The position numbers and the translations under genes are program-made. A stretch of DNA of 64,000 bases from Flagellimonas yonaguniensis. GTDB lineage: Bacteria; Bacteroidota; Bacteroidia; Flavobacteriales; Flavobacteriaceae. Of the stretch, positions 26,553-34,589 are shown piece after piece. Within the stretch, counting starts at the first letter, position 1. Every line of letters begins with the position of its first letter. The stretch is taken from positions 62,001-126,000 of the forward strand of contig NZ_JARFVB010000002.1 in assembly GCF_029193885.1 (NCBI RefSeq), read 5' to 3'. Under the pieces are notes generated by a model that was given only the letters and a program-made list of their open reading frames with translations, was not told where the DNA came from and made no database searches.

Positions 26553-27914
26553 CTATATTTCCCTATTTATGTCCCAAGCTTCCAAATAATCGGCCACTGC
26601 TTTTACGAACATCCCGCCCAATGCTCCGTTCACCACACGGTGGTCGTAACTATGGGAAAGGTACATTTTACTACGGATACCGATATACTCTCCTTGGTCG
26701 GTTTCGATGACCGAAGGTATCTTTCTGATGGCTCCCAAGGCAAGGATGCCCACTTGTGGCTGATTGATGATGGGCGTACCAAAAACACTTCCGAAGGAAC
26801 CAACATTGGTCACTGTATAAGTTCCGTCACTAATTTCGTCGGGCTTCAATTGATTGTTCCTGGCCCTACCAGCCAAATCGTTCACGGTTTTGGCCATGCC
26901 CACCAAGTTCAATTGGTCTGCATTTTTAATAACGGGCACGATCAAGTTGCCATCGGGCAGTGCCGCTGCCATTCCCAAGTTGATATTCTTCTTTTTGATG
27001 ACCTTGTCCCCATCCAATGAAATGTTCATCAATGGATATTTTTTAAGGGCCATGGCCACAGCTTCCATAAATATGGGTGTGAAGGTCAGTTTTTCCCCTT
27101 CACGTTCCTGGAAAGCATTTTTTACTTTATTTCTCCAGTTGACCACATTGGTCACATCCACTTCCACAAAGCTTTGTACATGTGCGGAGGTCGATATACT
27201 CTCAATCATGTGGTGGGCAATCAATTTGCCCATTCTGGTCAACGGAATTATCTCATCCCCTGCTCCAATTTGCACTTTGGATTCTTTTGGCTTCTCTGGT
27301 GCTTGTTTTGAAGGTTCGGGTATGGCAACTTGCTCTGTCTTGGCTTCGGGTTGTGGCTTGGACTCTACTTGACCCTGGCTTACATTGGAACGGCTTTCCA
27401 AATAAGCCATGATATCATTTTTGGTCACCCTACCTTCTTTTCCTGTACCAACGATGGCCTCCAATTCATCCATGGAAACATTTTCTTCTTTGGCAATATT
27501 TTTCACCAAAGGAGAATAAAACCGTTCTGAACTGGAAAAGTCAGGGGCAGTTGCAGTAACGGTTTCCTTGACCCCGGCCATTTGAGCTTCCAATTCCCTT
27601 GCGGGTACCGTGGCAGGCTCTTCTTCCATAACTTCCTTTCCCGAACTGCCATCCGCTACATTGTCAACCTCACCCTCAACTTGAATTACAGCTACTACTT
27701 CTCCCACCTTGATTACATCATCCACATCGAACCGCTTTTCCAACAATACCCCATCCACTTCACTGGGAACTTCCGAATCCACTTTATCGGTAGCAATTTC
27801 AAAGATAGCTTCGTCCATTTCAATAGTGTCGCCCACTTCCTTCAACCAGTTGGTCAAGGTAGCTTCTGCAACACTTTCTCCCATTTGCGGTAATTTCAAT
27901 TCAAATTTTGACAT
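26553..27914 (-). CDS. Lipoyl-dependent dihydrolipoamide acyltransferase (E2)
   Basis: 453 residues from the ATG at 27914; the in-frame TTG at 27929 is not needed. One N-terminal lipoyl domain with EIATDKVDSEVP (lipoylated Lys), a flexible Pro/Glu/Lys linker, a peripheral-subunit-binding domain (FYSPLVKNIAKEE... GTGKEGRVTKNDI), and a C-terminal catalytic domain ending SYDHRVVNGALGG, whose DHRxxxG holds the catalytic His. It is the acyltransferase core of a 2-oxo acid dehydrogenase complex. A single lipoyl domain and sequence style suggest the branched-chain complex over pyruvate dehydrogenase. No E1 or E3 gene is adjacent. Confidence 0.88.
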   Translation of the reverse strand: MSKFELKLPQMGESVAEATLTNWLKEVGDTIEMDEAIFEIATDKVDSEVPSEVDGVLLEKRFDVDDVIKVGEVVAVIQVEGEVDNVADGSSGKEVMEEEPATVPARELEAQMAGVKETVTATAPDFSSSERFYSPLVKNIAKEENVSMDELEAIVGTGKEGRVTKNDIMAYLESRSNVSQGQVESKPQPEAKTEQVAIPEPSKQAPEKPKESKVQIGAGDEIIPLTRMGKLIAHHMIESISTSAHVQSFVEVDVTNVVNWRNKVKNAFQEREGEKLTFTPIFMEAVAMALKKYPLMNISLDGDKVIKKKNINLGMAAALPDGNLIVPVIKNADQLNLVGMAKTVNDLAGRARNNQLKPDEISDGTYTVTNVGSFGSVFGTPIINQPQVGILALGAIRKIPSVIETDQGEYIGIRSKMYLSHSYDHRVVNGALGGMFVKAVADYLEAWDINREI

Positions 27915-27951
27915 ATTCGTATTTATCAAAGTGATTTTGATTATTATTTTA

Positions 27952-27959
27952 CAAAAATA
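27952..27959 (-). promoter_or_regulatory. Candidate -7 box of the E2 gene
   Basis: TATTTTTG on the minus strand, ending about 37 nt before the chosen ATG at 27914. No matching -33 TTG. Confidence 0.4.
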
Positions 27960-27993
27960 ATAAAGAAATCGACTTATTTTTGATTTATGTTCA

Positions 27994-28614
27994 TTAATTA
28001 GCTTTTATAGAGCTTTCAAAAGGCACCCTATTGATGATGCTCCTCCCCAAAGTTACTTCATCTGTATATTCCAATTCATCTCCGACCGAAATTCCTCTGG
28101 CAATCGTGGAAGTGACCACTTCCATACCTTCCAATTGTTTATAAATATAAAAATTCGTGGTATCTCCCTCCATTGTGGAACTCAGAGCCAAAATCAATTC
28201 CTTGACGGTTCCATCCTTTACTTTTTTAATCAAGGTGGCAATGTTCAGGTCTTGTGGCCCCACTCCTTCCATCGGCGATATTTTCCCTCCCAAGACATGG
28301 TACAATCCATTGTACTGTGAAGTATTTTCAATGGCCATAACATCCCTGACGTCCTCTACCACACAAACAATGGTCTCATCCCGTTTGGGATTGGCACATA
28401 TTTCACACACTTCGGTATCGGAAATATTATGACAGTTTTTACAAAAATTGACCTCGCTCTTCAGTTTCAGCAACGCATGGGCCAATAGTTCGGTCCTTTC
28501 TTCGGGCTGTTTCAAAAGATGAAGGACCAAGCGCAATGCCGTTCGCTTACCGATTCCGGGCAGCTGCGACATTTCGTAAACTGCATTTTCCAATAGCTTC
28601 GATGAAAATTCCAT
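27994..28614 (-). CDS. recR: Recombination mediator RecR
   Basis: 206 residues, full length. The helix-hairpin-helix [20 protein letters not shown] is followed by a four-Cys zinc site (CKNCHN...CEICANP). A Toprim domain follows, with [14 protein letters not shown]. RecR acts with RecF/RecO to load RecA on gapped DNA. It is transcribed on its own from a -7 box 17 nt upstream and is divergent from the symporter gene. Confidence 0.95.
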   Translation of the reverse strand: MEFSSKLLENAVYEMSQLPGIGKRTALRLVLHLLKQPEERTELLAHALLKLKSEVNFCKNCHNISDTEVCEICANPKRDETIVCVVEDVRDVMAIENTSQYNGLYHVLGGKISPMEGVGPQDLNIATLIKKVKDGTVKELILALSSTMEGDTTNFYIYKQLEGMEVVTSTIARGISVGDELEYTDEVTLGRSIINRVPFESSIKAN

Positions 28615-28630
28615 AGCATCAATTCTCCTA

Positions 28631-28638
28631 CAAAATTA
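28631..28638 (-). promoter_or_regulatory. -7 box of recR
   Basis: TAATTTTG on the minus strand matches TAnnTTTG and gives a leader of about 12 nt. A TTG lies 15 nt further upstream, somewhat closer than usual. Confidence 0.5.
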
Positions 28639-28690
28639 CGATTTTACTGTTATCAATTTACTTCCGTAATTTGCAAATCAAAATGAATGT

Positions 28691-30178
28691 ATGACAGCCA
28701 CTCAAATTCTGTTGTTGATAGGTGCCTATTTCTTGGTCCTTATCCTTATTTCTTACTTCACGGGAAAAAACGATTCCAATGCCGATTTTTTTAAGGCGGG
28801 CAAACAATCCCCTTGGTATGTGGTGGCTTTTGGAATGGTAGGTGCTTCGCTCTCTGGGGTAACTTTTATATCGGTTCCAGGGTGGGTACAGGACAGTCAA
28901 TTTAGCTATATGCAAGTCATCATGGGGTACCTCTTCGGTTATTTTGTAGTGGCCTTTGTGCTTTTGCCCTTATACTACAAACTCAACCTCACTTCCATTT
29001 ATGAATATTTGCACGACCGTTTTGGAAAAGTGAGCCATAGAACAGGGGCATTTTTCTTTTTTATCTCCAGGGTTTTGGGTGCTGCTTTTAGATTGTACTT
29101 AGTTGCCATTGTTTTGCAGCAATTTGTTTTTGATGACCTGGGGATTCGTTTTGAGTTCACAGTGGTCATTTCCATTTTATTGATTTGGCTATACACCAAC
29201 AAAGGCGGTATTAAAACCATTGTTTGGACCGACACTTTGCAGACCCTTTTTATGATTTTGGCCGTAATTCTTTCCATTGTGATGATCAATCAGGAACTCG
29301 GATGGAGTTTTGGGGAGTTTTTGGCCTCGGAAGAACTGAAGAATTACAACGATATTCTCGTGACCGATAGTTTTTTGGACCGAAGCTATTTCATCAAATC
29401 CTTTGTTGGTGGCATGTTCATTACCATTTGCATGACGGGACTGGACCAAGATATGATGCAAAAAAACCTGACCTGCAAATCCTTGAAGGATGCCCAAAAG
29501 AATATGGTTTCCTTCAGTTTTGTTCTGGTCGTGACCACTTTTCTGTTCATGTTATTGGGGGCTCTGCTTTACATCTTTGCCCAACGGGAGGGTATTGGTA
29601 TTCCTCTGATGGACGGAACACCTAAAACCGACTTGCTCTTTCCTGAAATTGCGCTTAACGGCAATTTAGGTTTGGCCATTTCCATAACTTTTATGCTGGG
29701 ATTGATCGCTGCCGCATACAGCAGTGCGGACAGCGCCCTTACATCGCTGACGACATCTTTTTGTGTGGACTTTTTAAACGTTCAGAAAAAAGACGATGAA
29801 GAGCAAAAACGCATCAGAAAACGCACCCATATCATAATGAGCATAACTCTTGTAATCGTTATTATAGCGTTTAAATATATCCTGAGCAGCAACGTCATTG
29901 ATAGTTTGCTGACCGTGGCAGGATACACCTATGGGCCATTATTGGGGCTTTTTGCCTTTGGCATTTTCACTAAGCATAAAATTAAAGATGCCTATGTTTG
30001 GGTCGTATCACTTATTTCAGTGGCAACCATTGTTTTAATAGCCAATGTACCTGAAGAATACTTGGGTGGCTATCAAGTTGGCTATGAATTGTTACCACTC
30101 AATGGATTGCTGACATTTATTGGATTATGGCTCATCAGAACAAAAGAATCCAATCCAAAAGTCAATACTGCCCAGTAG
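28691..30178 (+). CDS. Sodium:solute symporter (SSS family)
   Basis: 495 residues with about 13 membrane helices, as in SSS transporters. The first helices contain [34 protein letters not shown], the unwound TM1 region that binds substrate and Na+. [18 protein letters not shown] in the eighth helix region carries the Na2-site serines. It would use the sodium gradient to import a solute (sugars, proline, pantothenate or similar); specificity is not visible. Its 3' end overlaps the convergent CoA-binding gene by 17 nt. Confidence 0.92.
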   Translation: MTATQILLLIGAYFLVLILISYFTGKNDSNADFFKAGKQSPWYVVAFGMVGASLSGVTFISVPGWVQDSQFSYMQVIMGYLFGYFVVAFVLLPLYYKLNLTSIYEYLHDRFGKVSHRTGAFFFFISRVLGAAFRLYLVAIVLQQFVFDDLGIRFEFTVVISILLIWLYTNKGGIKTIVWTDTLQTLFMILAVILSIVMINQELGWSFGEFLASEELKNYNDILVTDSFLDRSYFIKSFVGGMFITICMTGLDQDMMQKNLTCKSLKDAQKNMVSFSFVLVVTTFLFMLLGALLYIFAQREGIGIPLMDGTPKTDLLFPEIALNGNLGLAISITFMLGLIAAAYSSADSALTSLTTSFCVDFLNVQKKDDEEQKRIRKRTHIIMSITLVIVIIAFKYILSSNVIDSLLTVAGYTYGPLLGLFAFGIFTKHKIKDAYVWVVSLISVATIVLIANVPEEYLGGYQVGYELLPLNGLLTFIGLWLIRTKESNPKVNTAQ

Positions 30179-30521
30179 CCAACAACACCAAAGTACAGGC
30201 AACTTCCACATCAATCCCAGCGTTTTCAAGGATTTCGTAGAATTCAGGGTTCTCAGTACCGGGATTAAAAATCACACGTCTGGGCTTTAAGTCCACAATC
30301 GATTGATAATATTCCTGTTGGTTTTTTGGACTTAAATATAAAGTTACGGTATCAATATTTTGAAAATCAACTAAGTTATCTTTAATTTGTACCCCAGATA
30401 CAGTTCCCCCACGTATCCCAAATGCGGTTGTTTCAATATTGTTATCAACCAACCTACGAATTGCTGTGTTACTGTATCTTCCTGGGTTTGTAGAAGCCCC
30501 TACTACAAGTGTTTCTGACAT
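30162..30521 (-). CDS. CoA-binding domain protein (YccU-like)
   Basis: 119 residues forming a lone Rossmann CoA-binding-2 domain. It starts [22 protein letters not shown], with the nucleotide-binding Gly loop, and ends with [11 protein letters not shown] and a single Cys in [10 protein letters not shown]. Homologues are widespread and poorly characterised. The coding end reaches 17 nt into the end of the symporter gene on the other strand, so both are confirmed by conservation of family sequence up to the overlap. Confidence 0.88.
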   Translation of the reverse strand: MSETLVVGASTNPGRYSNTAIRRLVDNNIETTAFGIRGGTVSGVQIKDNLVDFQNIDTVTLYLSPKNQQEYYQSIVDLKPRRVIFNPGTENPEFYEILENAGIDVEVACTLVLLATGQY

Positions 30522-30558
30522 TTGTTAATTTTTGTGTTAAACTTTTATATAGACTGTA

Positions 30559-30574
30559 ATTTTCAATTGAAAAT
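30559..30574. repeat. 16-bp perfect palindrome
   Basis: ATTTTCAATTGAAAAT reads the same on both strands. It lies 38 nt upstream of the CoA-binding gene start on the minus strand and could be an operator. AT-rich, so chance is possible. Confidence 0.5.
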
Positions 30575-30661
30575 GTCGTCTATTATTCATAACTTATTGT
30601 CATTGGTAAGACTGTATTTTTATAGTTAATGGTTAGTGTTTAGTATAGCTTATCAATGTAT

Positions 30662-30696
30662 AACCCTGGTATTCTTTACCGGGGTTTCTTCTTTTA
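30662..30696 (+). terminator. Rho-independent terminator with no adjacent upstream plus-strand gene
   Basis: AACCCTGGTA (30662-30671) pairs with TACCGGGGTT (30677-30686) over 10 bp (one T-G wobble) with loop TTCTT, then a T-rich tail TTCTTCTTTT. The nearest plus-strand gene ends 480 nt before, across an antisense gene. It may end read-through from the symporter, a small RNA, or a leader of the receptor gene. Confidence 0.75.
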
Positions 30697-30772
30697 AAAG
30701 ACCCTTATTAATGGTCTTACCTTATCTATTAACCTTACAAAGGTGGGGAATCCATAGCACCTTCCTGTTAAA

Positions 30773-30804
30773 GAATGTTAAAATAATTTTCTACTGTAAC
30801 ATTC
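30773..30804. repeat. 8-bp inverted repeat upstream of the receptor gene
   Basis: GAATGTTA (30773-30780) and TAACATTC (30797-30804), perfect, 16-nt spacer that contains the candidate -7 box TAATTTTC. The layout suits a repressor site covering the promoter. Confidence 0.45.
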
Positions 30805-30865
30805 CACGGCCCAGGGCGTCATAAGAATAACATCAATCAATCATCAATCAAAAAACGAACTACTC

Positions 30866-33316
30866 ATGAGACATGTGAGCTTTCTATTTGCACTATTGCT
30901 GTGCCTGACATCCCCATTTATTTCATCAGCTAATGAATCCGATACCGCACTGGGTGTGGTCAATGGAAAAGTTGTGGACAATACCACCAATCAACCTGTT
31001 GCCTATGCAGCAATCGTCATTAAATCTGAAGATGGTTCCAAAACCATAACCGGTGGCATCACTACAGAGGATGGAAGCTTTGAAATCAAAAAACTGCCCG
31101 ACGGCACCTTTATTTTTGAGGTACAATTCATCGGGTTCAAAACCTATTCACAAAAACTGGTCATAACCAAGGGCAAACGTAACCTAGACTTAGGGACGGT
31201 AACCTTGGAAGAAGAAACCAAAGAACTTGAAGGTGTGGAAGTGGTAGCCGAACGCACAACGATAGAACAGCGTGTGGACCGCAAGGTGATCAATGTAGGG
31301 AAAGACTTGACCACCGCTGGTGCTTCGGCATCGGATATCATGAACAATATTCCTTCTGTAAACGTGGATTCCCAAACGGGCGATATAACCCTACGTGGAA
31401 ACTCCAATGTCCGGGTAATGGTGGATGGGAAACTCTCCAATGTTCCCGTGGCGCAATTGCTCAAGCAGATTCCTTCCACAGCGATCAAATCCATTGAGTT
31501 GATCACCAATCCATCTGCCAAGTACAATCCGGAAGGGATGAGCGGCATCATCAATATTGTACTGCACAAAAATGCGAACATTGGCTTCAATGGAAACGTG
31601 AACATAGGCCTTACCAAAGGTATCGAGGCCAAATTCAATAGTTCCATTGATTTGAACTACCGCAACGGGAAATTCAATTTTTACGGAAACTACGGCAACA
31701 ATATCGGCAAATGGGTAAACGATGGAAGCATTCTTCGCCTAGAGGAAAACTCACGTCAAAAGTTTGATTTTTTCAACAACAACAAATCACATCTCTATAA
31801 ATTAGGGGTTGATTTTTACCTGAACGATAAAAACACGATCTCCTTCTTTACCAATCAGAACATCTTTGAAGGGGAAGGCACTGGAAACACGGAAGTGTTA
31901 TATTTCAATGATCCGTCCCGTAATGTGACGCAATTGTTCTTGGATGATTCCAATAACCGTAGTGAACAATACAATTTTGATTATAAATTGGATTTCAACA
32001 AAGAAGGGCACAACATTGAATTGGAAGTGGACCACAACCAGTTTGAAAGCGAGCAAGATGCCGATTTTAGGTCCATTGGTGCCTCCACCTATCCCGATTA
32101 TTTGGATTTTGTGGATACAGAACGTACCCAGACCACGGCCAACTTGGATTATGTAAACCCACTGGATAGTATCTCCAAGTTAGAACTTGGGCTTCAGTCA
32201 AGAAATTTTGAGACCAATGTGGATTATTCCTCTACAGGGCAATCCTTTAATTCCAATGGCGACTTAGTACCGACACCATCCACCAAATTTGTGTACGATA
32301 TGGACATTTATTCGGCCTACGCGACTTTTGGTCAGAGCTACGAAAAATGGTCCTACCAAATGGGCGTTCGCATCGAGGATGTGCAGGTAAAAGCAGACAC
32401 CAATGCCGTACGTGCATTTACCGATAAATATACCGAAATATACCCATCTGCATTTGTTACCTACAAACCCAACGAAAAGGATCAACTGCAATTGAGCTAT
32501 AGCAGACGTGTGGACAGACCTGGACTACAGCAAGTAAATCCCATTCGAGAGTTTGCCACTCCATTGATCTCATCCTTTGGAAACCCGAACTTGGTTCCAC
32601 AATTTACCAGTTCCTATGAAGCGAACTACACGAAAAGAATCAAAAACGGAAGTATCACGGGTGGAATTTTCTACCGAAGGATTTCCGATGAAATCAACAG
32701 GGCTATATATGTGGACCGATTGGATTTGAACAAGACCATTCTTACCCATGACAACTTTGATAAAACATCGGCCTACGGAGTTGAACTATCCACCAATTAC
32801 CGCCCTGCCAAATGGTGGAACATCAATGGTAGTTTTGATATGTTCTCACAAACACAAAGAGGTCTAACGGAAACATTGAACACCACAGACCCCAACCCCA
32901 GTGAAGAAGACATTGTGGAACAAAAGGTAAAGGTGGACAACACCGCTTGGAACCTTAGGATGAACAACAGCTTCACGGTAACCAAAAAACTGACGCTTCA
33001 AGCTTTTGGTTTCTACCGTGGACGGAACAAAAGTATACAATTCAATGCCAAGCCCATGTACTTTGTCAACATGGGAGCCCGCTACAGTTTTGCCGAAGGC
33101 AAGGGTACATTGAGTTTTAACTACAATGATATTTTCAATACCATGCGATTCGCTTTTGAAGGGAGTTATCCCTACGCACAGGAAGGTTCCTTTAATTGGG
33201 AGAGCAACAATGTGTACGTGGGACTATCCTACCGTTTTGGAAGCGGAAAAAACCGTGCGAAGCAACGTAAAAGAAGGGACAGCAACACCAAGCAAGGCGG
33301 TGGTGGAATCCTATAA
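30866..33316 (+). CDS. Outer-membrane TonB-dependent-receptor-like beta-barrel protein
   Basis: 816 residues. Sec signal (MRHVSFLFALLLCLTSPFISSA), then a carboxypeptidase-regulatory-like beta-sandwich (about 33-115, VNGKVVDNTTNQPVAYAAIVI), a plug domain (about 130-230, NIPSVNVDSQTGDITLRGNSNVRVMVDG) and an outer-membrane barrel of the OMP_b-brl_3 type ending in a Lys/Arg-rich tail. Such receptors are common in Bacteroidetes and have unknown ligands. No SusD partner follows, which argues against a polysaccharide-utilisation role. It stands alone before a strong terminator. Confidence 0.85.
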   Translation: MRHVSFLFALLLCLTSPFISSANESDTALGVVNGKVVDNTTNQPVAYAAIVIKSEDGSKTITGGITTEDGSFEIKKLPDGTFIFEVQFIGFKTYSQKLVITKGKRNLDLGTVTLEEETKELEGVEVVAERTTIEQRVDRKVINVGKDLTTAGASASDIMNNIPSVNVDSQTGDITLRGNSNVRVMVDGKLSNVPVAQLLKQIPSTAIKSIELITNPSAKYNPEGMSGIINIVLHKNANIGFNGNVNIGLTKGIEAKFNSSIDLNYRNGKFNFYGNYGNNIGKWVNDGSILRLEENSRQKFDFFNNNKSHLYKLGVDFYLNDKNTISFFTNQNIFEGEGTGNTEVLYFNDPSRNVTQLFLDDSNNRSEQYNFDYKLDFNKEGHNIELEVDHNQFESEQDADFRSIGASTYPDYLDFVDTERTQTTANLDYVNPLDSISKLELGLQSRNFETNVDYSSTGQSFNSNGDLVPTPSTKFVYDMDIYSAYATFGQSYEKWSYQMGVRIEDVQVKADTNAVRAFTDKYTEIYPSAFVTYKPNEKDQLQLSYSRRVDRPGLQQVNPIREFATPLISSFGNPNLVPQFTSSYEANYTKRIKNGSITGGIFYRRISDEINRAIYVDRLDLNKTILTHDNFDKTSAYGVELSTNYRPAKWWNINGSFDMFSQTQRGLTETLNTTDPNPSEEDIVEQKVKVDNTAWNLRMNNSFTVTKKLTLQAFGFYRGRNKSIQFNAKPMYFVNMGARYSFAEGKGTLSFNYNDIFNTMRFAFEGSYPYAQEGSFNWESNNVYVGLSYRFGSGKNRAKQRKRRDSNTKQGGGGIL

Positions 33317-33373
33317 ATATAATTGATGCTCCATACTCGAGTGTTGGTTGGTTATCTTGTGAGAGCATCAATG

Positions 33374-33420
33374 AAAAACCCCGATCCTAAAGGATCGGGG
33401 TTTTATTTTTATTTTTTCTT
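33374..33420. terminator. Bidirectional terminator between receptor and KAS III genes
   Basis: ACCCCGATCCT (33378-33388) / AGGATCGGGGT (33391-33401), 2-nt loop, flanked by A run on the left and T-rich sequence on the right. The hairpin therefore works for the plus-strand receptor and for the minus-strand KAS III gene (stop at 33429 region). Confidence 0.9.
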
Positions 33421-33428
33421 CGATGTGA

Positions 33429-34436
33429 TTACCAGCGAATGATTACGCTGCCCCATGTAAAGCCACTACCAAAGGCGGCAAGTACCACCAAGTCACCTTC
33501 TTTGATTTTACCAGCCTCCCATGCTTCTGTCAATGCGATGGGAATGGATGCCGCGGTAGTGTTTCCATATTTCATGATATTGTTGAAGACCTGATCATCG
33601 TTCAAACCAAACTTCTTTTGGATGAATTGGGAAATTCGCAAGTTGGCCTGATGCGGAATCAACATATCAATATCCTGAGGGCCCAAATCATTTTTCTGTA
33701 GACCTTCCATGATGACCTCGCTGAATCGCACCACTGCATTTTTAAACACAAACTGGCCATTCATATAAGGGAAATAGGATGTATCCTCAGGGTCATTATC
33801 CTCAATAATGTCGTTTACCCAACGTTTTCCCATTCCAGGGGCTATCAACGAAAGCTCTTCGGCATGTTGTCCCTCGGAATGCAAATGAGTGGATAAGATT
33901 CCTTTGGAAGTATTTTCCTCACGGGTCAAAACGGCAGCTCCGGCACCATCACCAAAAATAACGGACACCCCCCTACCTCTTGTGGTCATATCCAAACCAT
34001 GCGAATGCAGCTCGGAACCGATAACCAGCACGTTCTTGTACATACCACTTTTGATGTACTGATCGGCAACGGAGATTCCATATACAAAACCAGAACATTG
34101 ATTTCTGACATCCAAAGCTCCCACGGTTCTTAAACCTAGATCACGTTGCACCAAAACACCAGGGCCGGGAAAATAATAATCGGGACTCAGCGTGGCAAAA
34201 ACAATAAAATCAATCTCATCTTTATCGATGCCAGCACGCTCGATTGCCTTTTGGGCCGCCTTCACACCCATTGATGTGGTCGTATCGGTACCCTTTACAA
34301 CATGGCGCCTCTCCTTTATTCCGGTACGCTCTTGTATCCATTCGTCATTGGTGTCCATCACTTTTGACAAATCGTCGTTAGTGACCACATTTTCAGGGAC
34401 GTAAAAACCTAATCCAGCAATCTTGGAATTGTACAT
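33429..34436 (-). CDS. 3-oxoacyl-ACP synthase III (KAS III/FabH family)
   Basis: 335 residues, thiolase fold. Catalytic Cys114 in NQCSGFVYG, His in LIPHQANLR and Asn in GNTTAASIP complete the KAS III triad. The protein condenses an acyl-CoA with malonyl-ACP to begin a fatty acid, or acts in a secondary pathway. The usual fabH neighbours (rpmF, plsX, acpP) are absent, so this may be the second, non-housekeeping KAS III that many flavobacteria carry. A lipid-remodelling acyltransferase fusion is elsewhere in the window, but no direct link is seen. Confidence 0.88.
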   Translation of the reverse strand: MYNSKIAGLGFYVPENVVTNDDLSKVMDTNDEWIQERTGIKERRHVVKGTDTTTSMGVKAAQKAIERAGIDKDEIDFIVFATLSPDYYFPGPGVLVQRDLGLRTVGALDVRNQCSGFVYGISVADQYIKSGMYKNVLVIGSELHSHGLDMTTRGRGVSVIFGDGAGAAVLTREENTSKGILSTHLHSEGQHAEELSLIAPGMGKRWVNDIIEDNDPEDTSYFPYMNGQFVFKNAVVRFSEVIMEGLQKNDLGPQDIDMLIPHQANLRISQFIQKKFGLNDDQVFNNIMKYGNTTAASIPIALTEAWEAGKIKEGDLVVLAAFGSGFTWGSVIIRW

Positions 34437-34589
34437 TTATAATATTTTTAAATAAAAAGATAGTTAGAATTTGAAAATTAGCAAATATTCACGCTCAATA
34501 TTCAAGATTCCGCCAAAATAATACTTTTTAAAAGTTGTACTTTTAAAAAAATGAAAAAACTTCACCCACTAACCTTTTAAAACAAAATC

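Larger units (their letters stand above)
30522..30865. other. Regulatory-looking intergenic region
   Basis: 344 bases without a gene. It holds a 16-bp perfect palindrome (30559-30574), a plus-strand terminator hairpin with no plus-strand gene directly before it (30662-30696), and an 8-bp inverted repeat (30773-30804) about 60 nt before the receptor start. The only promoter-like box near the receptor is TAATTTTC at 30783, one mismatch from TAnnTTTG. Confidence 0.6.
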
